From Oceanobacillus polygoni (lineage in GTDB: Bacteria > Bacillota > Bacilli > Bacillales > Amphibacillaceae): a DNA stretch of 64,000 bases. The position numbers were made by a program, and so were the translations under genes. Below are positions 7,293 to 16,642 of the stretch, piece by piece. The stretch lies in assembly GCF_008304605.1 (NCBI RefSeq), contig NZ_PIJY01000016.1:1-64000 (forward strand), in the 5' to 3' direction. The notes beneath the pieces were generated by a model. The model was not told the DNA's origin, ran no database searches, and saw only the letters and a list, made by a program, of their open reading frames with translations. Position 1 is the stretch's first letter; each line of letters begins with the position of its first letter.

Positions 7293-7919
7293 TTAGCGTT
7301 TTCGCAATAAATTCCTTATATATAATCTAGTTCTTGTAGATAAAGGAGGCGGTAGAAACAGTTTTAATTGACTTTCCATTAAATAAAACTCCGTTAGCCA
7401 TTCAGGTAATGACTCTCCTATATTTGACTCTTTCCATAATCGAGTGCGTTCTAAAGCTAAGTCTGCACTCAATCTAACCCATCGATAGCAATCATAACGA
7501 CTTTCATCCCAATAATGATACTCTTTTTCTTCATGTGTATATGAGTAGGTAAATTCTTTAAAAAACGGCATTTCCTTACCAAAATGGCTGCAATTACGTA
7601 CCCATACTTTAGTGTCTCCCGGTAATAGAGCCAAATTCAATTGTTCTTTACTCCTCATTGATAAGGCACCGGTCACACTAACCAAATCCTTATTAAAATT
7701 ATCAAGAAAACAAAAACATCCAGACCAGTTATAATCATTAAATTCAGGCTTATGTAATCTTGCTTTAGGAATAGACTGGTTAACACTAAATAAGTCTGTA
7801 ACTTCTACATTAATAAATTCGAATACATGATGAAAAGCTTTTGATGTGTTAGGCTTACAGTAGAAACCTGCATCATCAAAACGATAGATTTTAACATAGC
7901 TGTTATTCATAAATTTCAT
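7293..7919 (-). CDS. protein of unknown function (208 aa)
   Basis: The start ATG follows TTGGAGTTAAACAA. The product is a soluble protein rich in aromatic residues, with SYTHEEKEYHYWDESRYDCY and WVRLSADLALERTRLW, and a C-terminal LFLPPPLSTRTRLYIRN. No signal peptide or membrane helix is visible. It sits 51 bases upstream of the orphan membrane gene on the same strand, so the two may be co-transcribed. The accessory setting suggests a mobile origin. I do not recognise the family. Confidence 0.55.
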   Translation of the reverse strand: MKFMNNSYVKIYRFDDAGFYCKPNTSKAFHHVFEFINVEVTDLFSVNQSIPKARLHKPEFNDYNWSGCFCFLDNFNKDLVSVTGALSMRSKEQLNLALLPGDTKVWVRNCSHFGKEMPFFKEFTYSYTHEEKEYHYWDESRYDCYRWVRLSADLALERTRLWKESNIGESLPEWLTEFYLMESQLKLFLPPPLSTRTRLYIRNLLRKR

Positions 7920-8247
7920 TTGTTTAACTCCAATTCCTAGACTGATTTCACATCATACTTCAGTTCAAAAGAAAAGTATTCCTAAATATAGAATAATTAT
8001 TTAGTAGTGTTTTAGCAAGAGATCGTAAATTTTTCTGTGATTTAAATGAAAAGGTTTGGACAGATTGTAACATAACGAACTAATATTTTTTACACTGTGA
8101 TTAATGCAATCGCTTACAACAATAACTATAATTATAAATATTCTATTAATTATAACAAAATTAAGGAGGAATGACTAAAAGTATATCGCTAGTATAAAGA
8201 CTTTTGAGCTGGAATGGTTCTAAGAAGGTATAGAAAACTCTTGATCA
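7920..8247. other. gene-free stretch left of the redoxin remnant
   Basis: About 330 AT-rich bases. A ribosome-like AAGGAGGAATG near 8163 opens only eight codons (MTKSISLV) before a stop. No hairpin or conserved element was recognised. Confidence 0.4.
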
Positions 8248-8496
8248 ATGACAACTAATAATTATAATGAACTCCCTAACAACCATCCTGTACCACTTGA
8301 TGATGGTGCATGTAATGATTTAAAAGGTTTGGCCTTATCGAATTCTCTAAACCTGCCACTATTTGAGGTGTCCTATGTCACTTAATAAAAGAGTTATACT
8401 TATCATTCAAGATGGAACAATTGAAAAAGTATTTTATCCTGTTTTTCCCCAGATAAAAATATAGACGAAGTAATTGAATATCTATCTTCTAATTGA
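8248..8496 (+). pseudogene. decayed peroxiredoxin/redoxin gene
   Basis: From ATG 8248 the frame reads NELPNNHPVPLDDGACNDLK and GLALSNSLNLPLFEVS, the N-terminal pattern of small redoxin-domain peroxiredoxins, then stops at 8383-8385. In a second frame the family's C-terminal part follows: KRVILIIQDGTIEKVFYPVF. A further one-base loss at the CCCC run leads to DKNIDEVIEYLSSN and a stop at 8494-8496. The middle with the catalytic cysteines of the thioredoxin fold is deleted. At least two frameshifts plus the deletion make this a clear relic. Confidence 0.7.
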
Positions 8497-8617
8497 AGAA
8501 AAGTAATTATTGTAACTTTGTAGGATGATAGAATAATGAACAATATGCTGATATGTACTTCTGGCACTCCTCATCTAGTTAGATATTAATTAAATTTCAA
8601 TCCAAGGAGGTACTACT

Positions 8618-8836
8618 ATGAAAGCTACATTTAAACTTCCAAAAACAAAAAAAGGTTGGTTTGGTGTAAGTCTAATAGCTATTATTATTTTGTTAGGAGG
8701 CTGGCCAATCATAAATATATTTAATCAAGAAATTATTGTGTTTGGGCTACCTTTAATTATGGTCTGGTCTATTTTGATTATCTTCTTAACAACTTTCTCC
8801 ATGGCATTCATTAATAAGATTGGAGGGGTCGATTGA
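8618..8836 (+). CDS. small membrane partner of the sodium:solute symporter (DUF3311-like)
   Basis: The 72-residue protein has a basic N-terminus (KLPKTKKG) and two membrane helices, about residues 15-34 and 40-66. The motif FGLPLIMVWSI-x-IIFLTTFSM matches the FGLP...W...T pattern of DUF3311 proteins as I recall it. It starts at ATG 8618 after AAGGAGG, and its stop overlaps the symporter start as TGATG. Known: such small proteins are encoded directly ahead of SSS-family symporters and probably act with them. Inferred: it is an accessory subunit for uptake by the next gene. DUF997/YhdT is the alternative family. Confidence 0.7.
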   Translation: MKATFKLPKTKKGWFGVSLIAIIILLGGWPIINIFNQEIIVFGLPLIMVWSILIIFLTTFSMAFINKIGGVD

Positions 8837-10341
8837 TGGTTGCGTACATCCCCTTTATAATAACCGTTGCTTATATATTCATAGCTGTTATTTTAGGATT
8901 TTTTGCTGGAAAAGGGAAAAACATGGATAACGTGGAAGAATGGGGGGTTGGCAGCAGGAGTATGGGTCCGATTATGATGTACTTATTAATCGGGGCAGGC
9001 GGAGTAAGTGCTTATACGTTTATGGGTTCTCCTGGTTGGGCATATTCAAAGGGAGTCCCTGCGCTATATGTTGTTGTTTATTTAACGTATATGGCAATAC
9101 TTGCTTGGTATTTTGGACCGAAAGTTTGGGAATTAGGTAAAAAATACAATCATGTCACCCAGTCCACTGCCATATCTGATCGTTATGAAAGTAAAGTTTT
9201 AGGTGGTATAGCATCTATTGTTACCTCAATTGGTGTTTTAGCATATGCAGTAATTCAAACAACTGGTGCAGCTTATATTCTAAATGTCATGAGTTATGGA
9301 TTAATTCCTACTTGGGTTGGTGTCTTTTTATCCCTGGGTGCAATTTCAATCTATCTATATAAAAGCGGACTTAAAGCAATTGGTGTAACAAACGCATTTC
9401 AAGGAGCCTTAATGTTATTTGTATCCTTCTTTGTTGGATTATGGGCAACGAAGCAATTTACTGGTGGTTATTCATTTGCACCAATTTTTGAGCGCGTAAA
9501 AGAGGATATTCCGCAGTTTTTAACACTTCCTGGTGCATTGGGTGATATGAATGCTACGTTTTGGACAACATCAATTTTAATATCTTTCTTTTCCATTTGG
9601 CAAACACATTGGATCCAGTGGATGGGAGCTGATTCAAAAAAATCTATCAGAAAATCTGCAACTTTACTACCTACATTTTATGTTGTACTAATTCCAATGA
9701 TCGTTGTAGGCTTTATTGGGGTCTTCATGTATCCTAATATCGGCACACCAGATCAAGTTGCTATTCAACTCGCAGTTGATACGATGCCCGCAGTCGTTGC
9801 CGGTCTACTAGGTGCTGGAACACTTGCTGCAGCAATGTCCTCTAGTGAACCTTGTGTTCATGCAACTGCACTTAGTTATAGTAAAGATGTATTGCAACCG
9901 CTCTTTAAATGGGATGAGGAAACAACAGGGAAATGGACAAGACGATTAATATTCCCAATTATGGCATTTATTATTGCGCCAATTTCTATTCTGGAACCTG
10001 CAAGTCTAGTATATATTCTACTAATTGGATATGGATTTATTGCACAGGCATTCCCAGCAATTATTGGTATTTTCCTATGGCCAAGAGCTACCAAACACGG
10101 TGCTTTCTGGGGGATATTAGCAGGTTTCATTATAACGGTAATCTTTTCATTTGTAATTCCTCATCCATTAGATATACATGCTGGTATTTGGGGATTAGCT
10201 GCAAACACTGTAATCTTTGTTGTTGCTTCATTAATTACTCAACCCGTATCTAGAGAGACAATTGAACGTTTCTTTCCTGACATGGTTGATGAACTTTACG
10301 AGGATGAAGCACCACCATCATTACGTGTTGAAATAAAATAA
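8836..10341 (+). CDS. sodium:solute symporter (SSS family)
   Basis: The 501-residue membrane protein has about 13 hydrophobic spans. It shows the SSS features of an early VEEWGVGSRSMGPIMMYLL followed by GAGGVSAYTFMGSPGWAY, and the broken helix region TLAAAMSSSEPCVHATA with the small-residue run expected at the sodium site. ATG 8836 is preferred over TTG 8833 because it overlaps the previous stop and follows GGAGGGG. Known: this family imports amino acids, carboxylates, pantothenate, sugars or ureides with sodium. Inferred: the substrate is what the amidohydrolase and C45 hydrolase downstream act on. No substrate can be read from sequence. Confidence 0.85.
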   Translation: MVAYIPFIITVAYIFIAVILGFFAGKGKNMDNVEEWGVGSRSMGPIMMYLLIGAGGVSAYTFMGSPGWAYSKGVPALYVVVYLTYMAILAWYFGPKVWELGKKYNHVTQSTAISDRYESKVLGGIASIVTSIGVLAYAVIQTTGAAYILNVMSYGLIPTWVGVFLSLGAISIYLYKSGLKAIGVTNAFQGALMLFVSFFVGLWATKQFTGGYSFAPIFERVKEDIPQFLTLPGALGDMNATFWTTSILISFFSIWQTHWIQWMGADSKKSIRKSATLLPTFYVVLIPMIVVGFIGVFMYPNIGTPDQVAIQLAVDTMPAVVAGLLGAGTLAAAMSSSEPCVHATALSYSKDVLQPLFKWDEETTGKWTRRLIFPIMAFIIAPISILEPASLVYILLIGYGFIAQAFPAIIGIFLWPRATKHGAFWGILAGFIITVIFSFVIPHPLDIHAGIWGLAANTVIFVVASLITQPVSRETIERFFPDMVDELYEDEAPPSLRVEIK

Positions 10342-10362
10342 ATACTACAGGAGGGTCTTTAC

Positions 10363-11985
10363 ATGGAAAAGCAATATCTTCTTATTAACGGAGAAATTAT
10401 TACAGTAAACGAGAGAGACCAAATAGCTGAGGCGGTTGCTGTAAAGGGAAACAAAATTATTGCAGCTGGCTCCAATAAAACTATATTACAATTAAAAGAG
10501 GACAACAGTGAAATAATCGATTTAAAGGGAAAAACACTTATTCCTGGACTTATAGATTCTCATTTGCATATATCAATGTACGGAACAAATAGTTTATCGA
10601 TTTCGTGTAAAAGCGAAAGTATTAAATCAATTGATGATTTACTGAGGGAAATCAAAGCAAAGGTTAGTAAAACACCACAGGGAGAATGGATTAGGGCATG
10701 GGGATATAATGAGCAAACCATTGCGGACAAACGTTTTCCAACAAGAGAAGAACTAGATGCTATTACGACTGAGCATCCTATCATGATTACGAGAACATGT
10801 GGTCATATTTCAGTCGTTAATAGTCAAGCACTTCAAATTGCAAAGTTTGACAGAAATACACCAGACCCTGATGGGGGAAAGTTTGATCGCAATGCTGATG
10901 GTGAGCTAACTGGATTATTACTTGAAAATGCACATATGAAGATGTTTTCGATTGCATCTTTTTCAGAGGAAGAACTAACGAATGCACATAAAGTCGCTTC
11001 TGAACATTTTGCAGAAAAAGGAATTACATCCATTCACGATGCTACTGGCTATGGTCTAGATAATCTCAGATCTCTGCAAGCTGATAGTAAAAACGGCGTG
11101 ATAAAACAAAGAGTTTATGCTATGGTTGGTGCTCTAAATGATGCTCAAGAGGTTGTCAAGCATATGGTTGAGGCTGGAATCTATACTGGCTTAGGAGATG
11201 ATAAATTCCGAATCGGTCCTGTAAAACTTTTCCTTGATGGTAGCAGTAGTGGACCAACCGTTTGGACTCGCGAAGGCTACACAAGTGATTCAAATAATTA
11301 TGGAATACATTATTTCTCGCAAGAAGAAGTAGACGAACTATTTATACCTGCTCACGAAAAAGGATGGCAAATTACTGCCCATGCGCAAGGGGATGCTGCA
11401 ATCGATATGCTTTTAAAAACGATTGAAAAAGCAAATGAATTACATCCACGAGAAAATACGAGACATCGGATTGAACATGCAGGAATTGCAACACCTGACT
11501 TAATTGAACGAATGAGAAAACAAAATGTCGTACCAATTCCTAATCCAGCTTTCCTCTTTGAGTATGGTGATGGTTATGTTAAAAATTATGGTGAAAGAGC
11601 CAATTCGATGTACCCAATGGGTGATTATCAACAGGCAGAAATTCCTGCAGCAATCGCTTCTGATTGCCCAGTAACAGACTTTAATCCAATGCGTGGTATC
11701 CATGCTGCTATGACCCGGAAATCAAACTCAGGTCAGGTTATCGGTGAAGATAAAACAGTGTCTCTACACCAAGCAATTCGTATGTATACATTAAACGGAG
11801 CCTACGCATCATTTGAAGAAAACATGAAAGGAAGTATTGAAACTGGTAAACTTGCTGATTTAGTATTACTCGATCGTTCGATTTTAAATGCAGATATCGA
11901 TGAGATACCAGATGTCCAAGTAGAATGGACGATGATTGATGGAGATATCGTATATAGAAATTCTAAGGTTGGTGTCCAAGCATGA
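10363..11985 (+). CDS. YtcJ-type amidohydrolase (Amidohydro_3)
   Basis: The 540-residue cytoplasmic metal-dependent hydrolase has the N-terminal beta-sandwich, then the metal motif LIDSHLHIS with H67 and H69. Further metal or base residues are ITAHAQGDAA, TRHRIEHAGIA and ASDCPVTDFNP, then a C-terminal sandwich ending GKLADLVLLDR. ATG follows CAGGAGGG, 21 bases after the symporter. Known: YtcJ-like enzymes cleave amides, N-formyl or N-acyl groups, and physiological substrates are mostly unproven. The gene overlaps the next by ATGA. Inferred: it hydrolyses the imported compound or a product of the C45 enzyme. Confidence 0.85.
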   Translation: MEKQYLLINGEIITVNERDQIAEAVAVKGNKIIAAGSNKTILQLKEDNSEIIDLKGKTLIPGLIDSHLHISMYGTNSLSISCKSESIKSIDDLLREIKAKVSKTPQGEWIRAWGYNEQTIADKRFPTREELDAITTEHPIMITRTCGHISVVNSQALQIAKFDRNTPDPDGGKFDRNADGELTGLLLENAHMKMFSIASFSEEELTNAHKVASEHFAEKGITSIHDATGYGLDNLRSLQADSKNGVIKQRVYAMVGALNDAQEVVKHMVEAGIYTGLGDDKFRIGPVKLFLDGSSSGPTVWTREGYTSDSNNYGIHYFSQEEVDELFIPAHEKGWQITAHAQGDAAIDMLLKTIEKANELHPRENTRHRIEHAGIATPDLIERMRKQNVVPIPNPAFLFEYGDGYVKNYGERANSMYPMGDYQQAEIPAAIASDCPVTDFNPMRGIHAAMTRKSNSGQVIGEDKTVSLHQAIRMYTLNGAYASFEENMKGSIETGKLADLVLLDRSILNADIDEIPDVQVEWTMIDGDIVYRNSKVGVQA

Positions 11986-13043
11986 GTGGATTGCTATCGA
12001 ATGTAGATACCGTTCATACTCTATCAGGAACACCCTATGAAATAGGATTTGAACATGGAAGCCTCGCAAAAAAGCAGGTGCACAGCAGCATACAAACGTA
12101 TGAAAAGCTGTTTAAAGAAACATCTGGAATTTCTTGGAAGGAAGCATGTGATAAAGCATTATTACATGCTACCGCAATTGAAAAATATCATGCAAACTAC
12201 ATGAAGGAGATGGAAGGATTAGCTAAAGGAGCAGCAGTACAATTTGAAGACATACTTGCACTGAACGCTAGAAGTGAGATTGCATTAAGCACCGCACCAG
12301 ATGGTTGTACTTCTTTTGCATTAACGAAACCGAAAACTTCTAAAACATGGTTAGCACAAAACTGGGATTGGAAAGGTGCACAAATAGACTCTTTAGTTCA
12401 CCTTGAAATTCAGCAAGACAATATGCCAACAGTACAAATCGTTACAGAAGCTGGAATTATTGGGAAAATCGGTTGCAACAGTGCCGGTGTTGGTGTGTGT
12501 CTCAATGCATTAGTAACCAATACATGGCAACCCAAAGTCCCTATTCATTTAGGGTTAAGAGCTATTTTAGAATCGGAATCATTTGAAGAAGCTATCTCTA
12601 AAGTCGATCGTAATCAAATGGCATCTCCTGCACATTTTTTAATCGCATCGAAGTCGGGAAATGCAGCAAGCTTGGAAGTTTCACCAATTCATACCGCAAG
12701 AATGGAAGCAACAAATGGGACGCTTGTCCATACCAATCATCTCTGTTCAACGGAAATGAGAGACTTAATTAGGGAAGAGGTAGTACCAAACTCTTACAAT
12801 CGATTTGATACAATACGTAACCAAGTGAAAGATTTAAAAGAAAAAGATTTAGAAGCCGAAGATCTATTTCACTTCCTATCCAATCATGAAAATTATCCGA
12901 ATTCTATTTGTAGCCATGTTACGAACGATACAAACGAAGAAACTGCCCTAGTGGGGATGGAAACCGTGTTTAGTATCGTTATGAATTTAACAGATAATAA
13001 GTTATCCTGGATAAAAGGGAAACCATGTAATCGTATTAAATAA
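11982..13043 (+). CDS. C45-family autoproteolytic acyltransferase/hydrolase
   Basis: The 353-residue Ntn-hydrolase resembles acyl-CoA:6-aminopenicillanic acid acyltransferase. The expected self-cleavage site is DG-C109-TSFA; cutting before Cys109 would free the N-terminal nucleophile. LAQNWDWKG and the later GVGVCLNALV and LVHTNHL are typical of the family. Known: members remove or exchange acyl groups on amides, and bacterial ones can hydrolyse N-acylated amino compounds. The start overlaps the previous stop by ATGA, so translation is coupled. Inferred: with the symporter and amidohydrolase it forms a scavenging pathway for an acylated amine. Penicillin synthesis is not implied, as no partner genes are present. 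Confidence 0.85.
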   Translation: MSGLLSNVDTVHTLSGTPYEIGFEHGSLAKKQVHSSIQTYEKLFKETSGISWKEACDKALLHATAIEKYHANYMKEMEGLAKGAAVQFEDILALNARSEIALSTAPDGCTSFALTKPKTSKTWLAQNWDWKGAQIDSLVHLEIQQDNMPTVQIVTEAGIIGKIGCNSAGVGVCLNALVTNTWQPKVPIHLGLRAILESESFEEAISKVDRNQMASPAHFLIASKSGNAASLEVSPIHTARMEATNGTLVHTNHLCSTEMRDLIREEVVPNSYNRFDTIRNQVKDLKEKDLEAEDLFHFLSNHENYPNSICSHVTNDTNEETALVGMETVFSIVMNLTDNKLSWIKGKPCNRIK

Positions 13044-13053
13044 TAAGAAGGAG

Positions 13054-13083
13054 GATGCATAATCGATCTTCTGGTTATGCATC
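13054..13083 (+). terminator. hairpin ending the symporter/acyl-hydrolase operon
   Basis: GATGCATAA (13054-13062) pairs perfectly with TTATGCATC (13075-13083), 12-nt loop, followed by ATTATTGTTACTTTTT. It lies 11 bases after the C45 gene. Confidence 0.6.
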
Positions 13084-13164
13084 ATTATTGTTACTTTTTA
13101 CTCAATATAAGGTTAATGGTGTTATGTACACTTCGCATGAAAATTTTCGAATTATTAGACATAT

Positions 13165-13174
13165 TGTAAAATGC
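13165..13174. promoter_or_regulatory. TGTAAAATGC decamer shared with the pucR upstream region
   Basis: TGTAAAATGC lies 137 bases before the amidase start and recurs at 16635-16644 in front of the pucR-like gene. A cre-like ATGAAATCGCTTTAT is at 13230-13244 (one position off the CcpA consensus). Both are only hints of shared control. Confidence 0.25.
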
Positions 13175-13311
13175 AAATTAAATTAATCTCTTGTAGGATA
13201 GGAATAACAATAGATTTGTACTGTTTTTTATGAAATCGCTTTATGGAATGATGATTAATTCTAACCATGTACAACTATCCAATCAGAGCGGGTTTAAAGG
13301 GGAGAAATTTT

Positions 13312-14802
13312 ATGGAAAAAGTGATGAACTGGGATGAATGGGCTGATCTTGATGCCATCGGTCTTGCTGAATTAGTAAAGAATGGACAAATTTCTTCGCA
13401 AGAGGTGGCCAAGCAGGTTACCGTTGCTATCAAAGCCTTAAATCCTGAAATTAACGCTGTTATTGAGATTTTTGATGATGCGGTCCATGACCCTATGAAA
13501 GATGGAACGAATCCGGACGGAGTATTCGCGGGAGTACCTTTTTTAATGAAGGATTTAGGCCCAACTGTCAAAGGGCGTCTGCAGGAGATGGGTTCTCTTT
13601 TTATGCAAGGAAATCGTTCTAAAGCCGACAGCTTCCTGACCGAGCAGATTCGTAAAGCGGGTCTTAATATTATAGGCAGAACGACAACACCAGAGTTTGG
13701 GCTCTGCAGTTCTGCCGAGAATCCAGCAGTCTATGTTACACGAAATCCTTGGAATCTAGACTATACAACCTGTGGCTCTTCTGCTGGTACAGCAGCTGCA
13801 GTCGCGGCAGGTATCATACCTATCTCTCATGCGACGGATGGTGGTGGCTCGATTCGAATTCCCGCGGGTGTAAATGGAAACATCGGTCTAAAGCCGTCTC
13901 GTGGTGTTTTTTCAGTCGCACCTTATGGTTCAGACTTGATGGGAGCTGTTTCTGCTCAAGGTTGCATTACACGCACAATCCGTGACACCGCTGCCTTTGT
14001 GGACAGCTGCAGAGGTGGAGCTCCTGGAGAGTTCATGCCATATTGGATGCCAACGGAACCGTACGCTGAGCTTATCCGTCGGGATCCAGATAAACTACGT
14101 ATCGCGGTTTCGCATGAGTGGGGGGACTACCGGGCCACACCGGAAATTGTTGCAGAACTGGAACGGTCAGCACGTTTTCTTGAGAAACTTGGTCATCATG
14201 TCGAGTGGGTTATTCCTGATATTGATTTCCAAACTGCTTACGGTGCGCAGACTTCATGCTATATCATGAATTTTTCACAAGTAATTGCAGATTTGTTGGA
14301 GCAAAAAGGATTAGAACGCCCACCTGTCGATTTGATCGAATCAATGTGTACTAAAGTATGGGAAGAAGGACGTATTGCTTCCTATACGGACCGCGCAAAA
14401 ATGCAAGCTGCCTTTAATCGTACTTCCCGTAAATTGGGCACCTTCTTTGAGGACTGGGATATCATCTTAACCCCAACAATGGCATTACCTACACCGAAGA
14501 TTGGAACGAAGGAATATTTGACTACTAGTGATAACCCATCTGTTCATGATTGGTTTGAGAATCTTTGGAGCATATTTGCTTATACTTCGATTGCTAATCT
14601 TTGTGGACTTCCAGGCATTTCGTTACCGATGGCTGAGCTTAAAAACGGGCTCCCATTAGGAATTCACGCGCTTGCACGACAAGGAAATGATGGATTGCTT
14701 CTGCAACTGGGTGCACAGATCGAACGAGCATTGGATGGAAAATGGAACCATGGCAGACGACCTGATGTTCACGTGACGTCAATTAAACTAAACGTACGGT
14801 AA
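13312..14802 (+). CDS. amidase-signature family amidase
   Basis: The 496-residue protein carries the Ser-cisSer-Lys triad: K80 in FLMKDLG, S156 in CGSSAGTAAAVAAG and S180 in DGGGSIRIPAG, with the usual spacing of 76 and 24. The start at ATG 13312 (site AAAGGGGAG) is preferred to ATG 13267, which has no ribosome site. Known: the family hydrolyses aliphatic or aromatic amides to acid plus ammonia. It ends at a bidirectional terminator facing the pucR-like gene. Context between acyl-amide and pyrimidine genes suggests nitrogen release, but the substrate is open. No GatB or GatC is near, so GatA is unlikely. Confidence 0.85.
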   Translation: MEKVMNWDEWADLDAIGLAELVKNGQISSQEVAKQVTVAIKALNPEINAVIEIFDDAVHDPMKDGTNPDGVFAGVPFLMKDLGPTVKGRLQEMGSLFMQGNRSKADSFLTEQIRKAGLNIIGRTTTPEFGLCSSAENPAVYVTRNPWNLDYTTCGSSAGTAAAVAAGIIPISHATDGGGSIRIPAGVNGNIGLKPSRGVFSVAPYGSDLMGAVSAQGCITRTIRDTAAFVDSCRGGAPGEFMPYWMPTEPYAELIRRDPDKLRIAVSHEWGDYRATPEIVAELERSARFLEKLGHHVEWVIPDIDFQTAYGAQTSCYIMNFSQVIADLLEQKGLERPPVDLIESMCTKVWEEGRIASYTDRAKMQAAFNRTSRKLGTFFEDWDIILTPTMALPTPKIGTKEYLTTSDNPSVHDWFENLWSIFAYTSIANLCGLPGISLPMAELKNGLPLGIHALARQGNDGLLLQLGAQIERALDGKWNHGRRPDVHVTSIKLNVR

Positions 14803-14840
14803 GCAGGTTGTACCGTTTAAACAAAGAAGGTTTTAAAAAA

Positions 14841-14895
14841 ATAAGCGTGATACCTTTACCAATTGCACATCCATTCTGGTAGGTATCACACTTAT
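14841..14895. terminator. bidirectional terminator between amidase and pucR-like gene
   Basis: ATAAGCGTGATACCT (14841-14855) pairs with AGGTATCACACTTAT (14881-14895), one mismatch, with AAAAAA before and TTTTTT after, so it can work on both strands. Confidence 0.75.
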
Positions 14896-14960
14896 TTTTT
14901 CTTCTTAGAGTCACCTCTACTACGAGCCGTCTTATCATTTACATGGATAGATCCCTTATA

Positions 14961-16586
14961 TTAGTTATTATTACTGTAATTCAACATTTCATAGGCACTT
15001 ACTGCTAGTTCAATTGCCTGCCGATTGGTAGGTTCCATAAAATCATCTCCAAGTAACTCTTTTATTTTTTCCAAACGGTGATACAGTGTTTGACGTACGA
15101 TATAGAGACGATCAGAGGTTTCTTTTTTGGATCCCATGGTATCAAGAAATATGGAAAGCGTTAAAAGTAAGTTACTCTTCGTTTTTTGTTCATATTCTAA
15201 TAAAGGACCCAAATACTCTGATACGTATGCTTCTAACTCACCTTGATTAAGCTTTGATAATAAACGATAAACTCCAATTTCTTCATAGAATAAAGCATTC
15301 AAAATCTGCCTTTTCTGGATAAAGAGTACCTCATTTGCTTCATGATAGCAGCTATCCAATTTCGCGTACTCTTTTTGGAGACTGCTTATCCCGATACCAT
15401 AATCATTCCCATGGAAAATGTTCTTTTCATAAATGTTGTGAATTTCTTTCGTTACTAAAGAAAAACTATCAATATCTTTTTTTGTATTGCTATTTTTATA
15501 GAAAGAGGCTATTACTGCAATTTTATTTTTGGTGACAGACATAGCAGGAAAGAAACCATATTTTTTAAATATTGATCTCAGAATAATAGACTGCTGGAGC
15601 TTTATCTCTTCCCAATCTTCTTCTTTCATGTTTTCTTTAAATGAATTATTTTCAATAAGAATCAGTCTATAATAACAATTTTTAGCTGGAGCTGGCAGGA
15701 ATTTATGTGCAATAGAAGATTCATATTCCTCACCATGTAGTAACTTTTGAACAATTTCCTCTTCTTGGTTTTGTTTTCTTTCTTCAATTGTTCTGTTTCG
15801 AAGTAAGATTTGTGCAATTGCTAGGGAAGCACGATCCAATACTGAAAATGAAAACTCGTCCAACTCATTTTCTCTTTTTTGTAAACAGAGATTTCCCCAT
15901 GAGTGACCAAGCCCTTTGATCGGAAAAGCAGTGTAATATTCATGATCCAATAGAAGATCTTTGTATGGTTCCATTTTTATAGAGTTGTTCATCAGCGCAT
16001 GCATAAATTCTGTACGTTCTTTAAGTTTAAGTGGATAGTAAAATATCTTTTTATCATCGGTAATAAGTAAAACAGTAGTATGAAAGAGATCATATAGCTT
16101 TTTTAGGATTTTTAAAATACCGTTTGGTTCCAAGGATAATTCATTAAATTGATTAGAAAGAACATGGAGGTGTTTCAGCATTTGATGATGACTATTAATA
16201 ATAATAGTATGTAAATCTTGGGTGATATCTACAAATTTGACGATTCGTTCAAATGCTATAATAGGAAAATGATGTTGATTAGCAAATTCAATAATTGCAG
16301 GATCTACCGATTTCACATGTGTTCCAAGTTCGATGCAAATTCCTGCAACATCTCTCTCGATTAATTTTTTAATTTTAGGTATTCCAGCCGAAGAGTCAAA
16401 TTGGATGTTAGAGCCTGTAGTAAGAATTAATTCCCCGCCATTTATAAACGAATCAAACGCTTCCATTTCTAAAATATGTGTCCATTTGATTTCACGATTT
16501 TCTCCTGTTTCTCCTGCAATTAATATCGCGTGTTTAAATATGTCTCTGTTTAATATAGCTTTTATGGTTACTTTCCAATCTTCCAT
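14961..16586 (-). CDS. PucR-family transcriptional regulator
   Basis: The 541-residue protein begins with a PucR/PurCat domain (AILIAGETGENREIKWTHI, GGELILTTGSN). A middle CdaR/GGDEF-like sensing region comes next (about 290-420). The C-terminal PucR helix-turn-helix is at about 475-535, with FLDTMGSKKETSDRLYIVRQ followed by TLYHRLEKIKELLG. Known: PucR controls purine and allantoin use in Bacillus, and relatives control other nitrogen catabolism. It is divergent from the aminotransferase gene at 16805. Inferred: it regulates the flanking pyrimidine/beta-alanine genes. An inverted repeat ATTTTAC-N5-GTAAAAT lies in the shared upstream region. Confidence 0.85.
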   Translation of the reverse strand: MEDWKVTIKAILNRDIFKHAILIAGETGENREIKWTHILEMEAFDSFINGGELILTTGSNIQFDSSAGIPKIKKLIERDVAGICIELGTHVKSVDPAIIEFANQHHFPIIAFERIVKFVDITQDLHTIIINSHHQMLKHLHVLSNQFNELSLEPNGILKILKKLYDLFHTTVLLITDDKKIFYYPLKLKERTEFMHALMNNSIKMEPYKDLLLDHEYYTAFPIKGLGHSWGNLCLQKRENELDEFSFSVLDRASLAIAQILLRNRTIEERKQNQEEEIVQKLLHGEEYESSIAHKFLPAPAKNCYYRLILIENNSFKENMKEEDWEEIKLQQSIILRSIFKKYGFFPAMSVTKNKIAVIASFYKNSNTKKDIDSFSLVTKEIHNIYEKNIFHGNDYGIGISSLQKEYAKLDSCYHEANEVLFIQKRQILNALFYEEIGVYRLLSKLNQGELEAYVSEYLGPLLEYEQKTKSNLLLTLSIFLDTMGSKKETSDRLYIVRQTLYHRLEKIKELLGDDFMEPTNRQAIELAVSAYEMLNYSNNN

Positions 16587-16623
16587 GGACTGCCCTCCAG
16601 ATTGTAAAATAAAAAGTTGAACT

Positions 16624-16642
16624 ATTTTACCTTATGTAAAAT
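16624..16642. promoter_or_regulatory. inverted repeat in front of the pucR-like gene, possible operator
   Basis: ATTTTAC (16624-16630), CTTAT, GTAAAAT (16636-16642) is a perfect 7-bp dyad, 38 bases upstream of the regulator and about 160 bases before the divergent aminotransferase. It overlaps TGTAAAATGC, also found at 13165. A role in autoregulation or divergent control is inferred. Confidence 0.4.

Noticed and set aside
492-8496. Prophage
   Set aside because: UvrX, ligase and small genes are phage-like in taste, but no integrase, capsid, tail or lysis gene and no attachment repeats were seen.
11982-13043. Penicillin-type antibiotic synthesis
   Set aside because: Only the C45 acyltransferase fold is shared; no synthetase or isopenicillin enzyme is present and the neighbours are uptake and hydrolysis genes.
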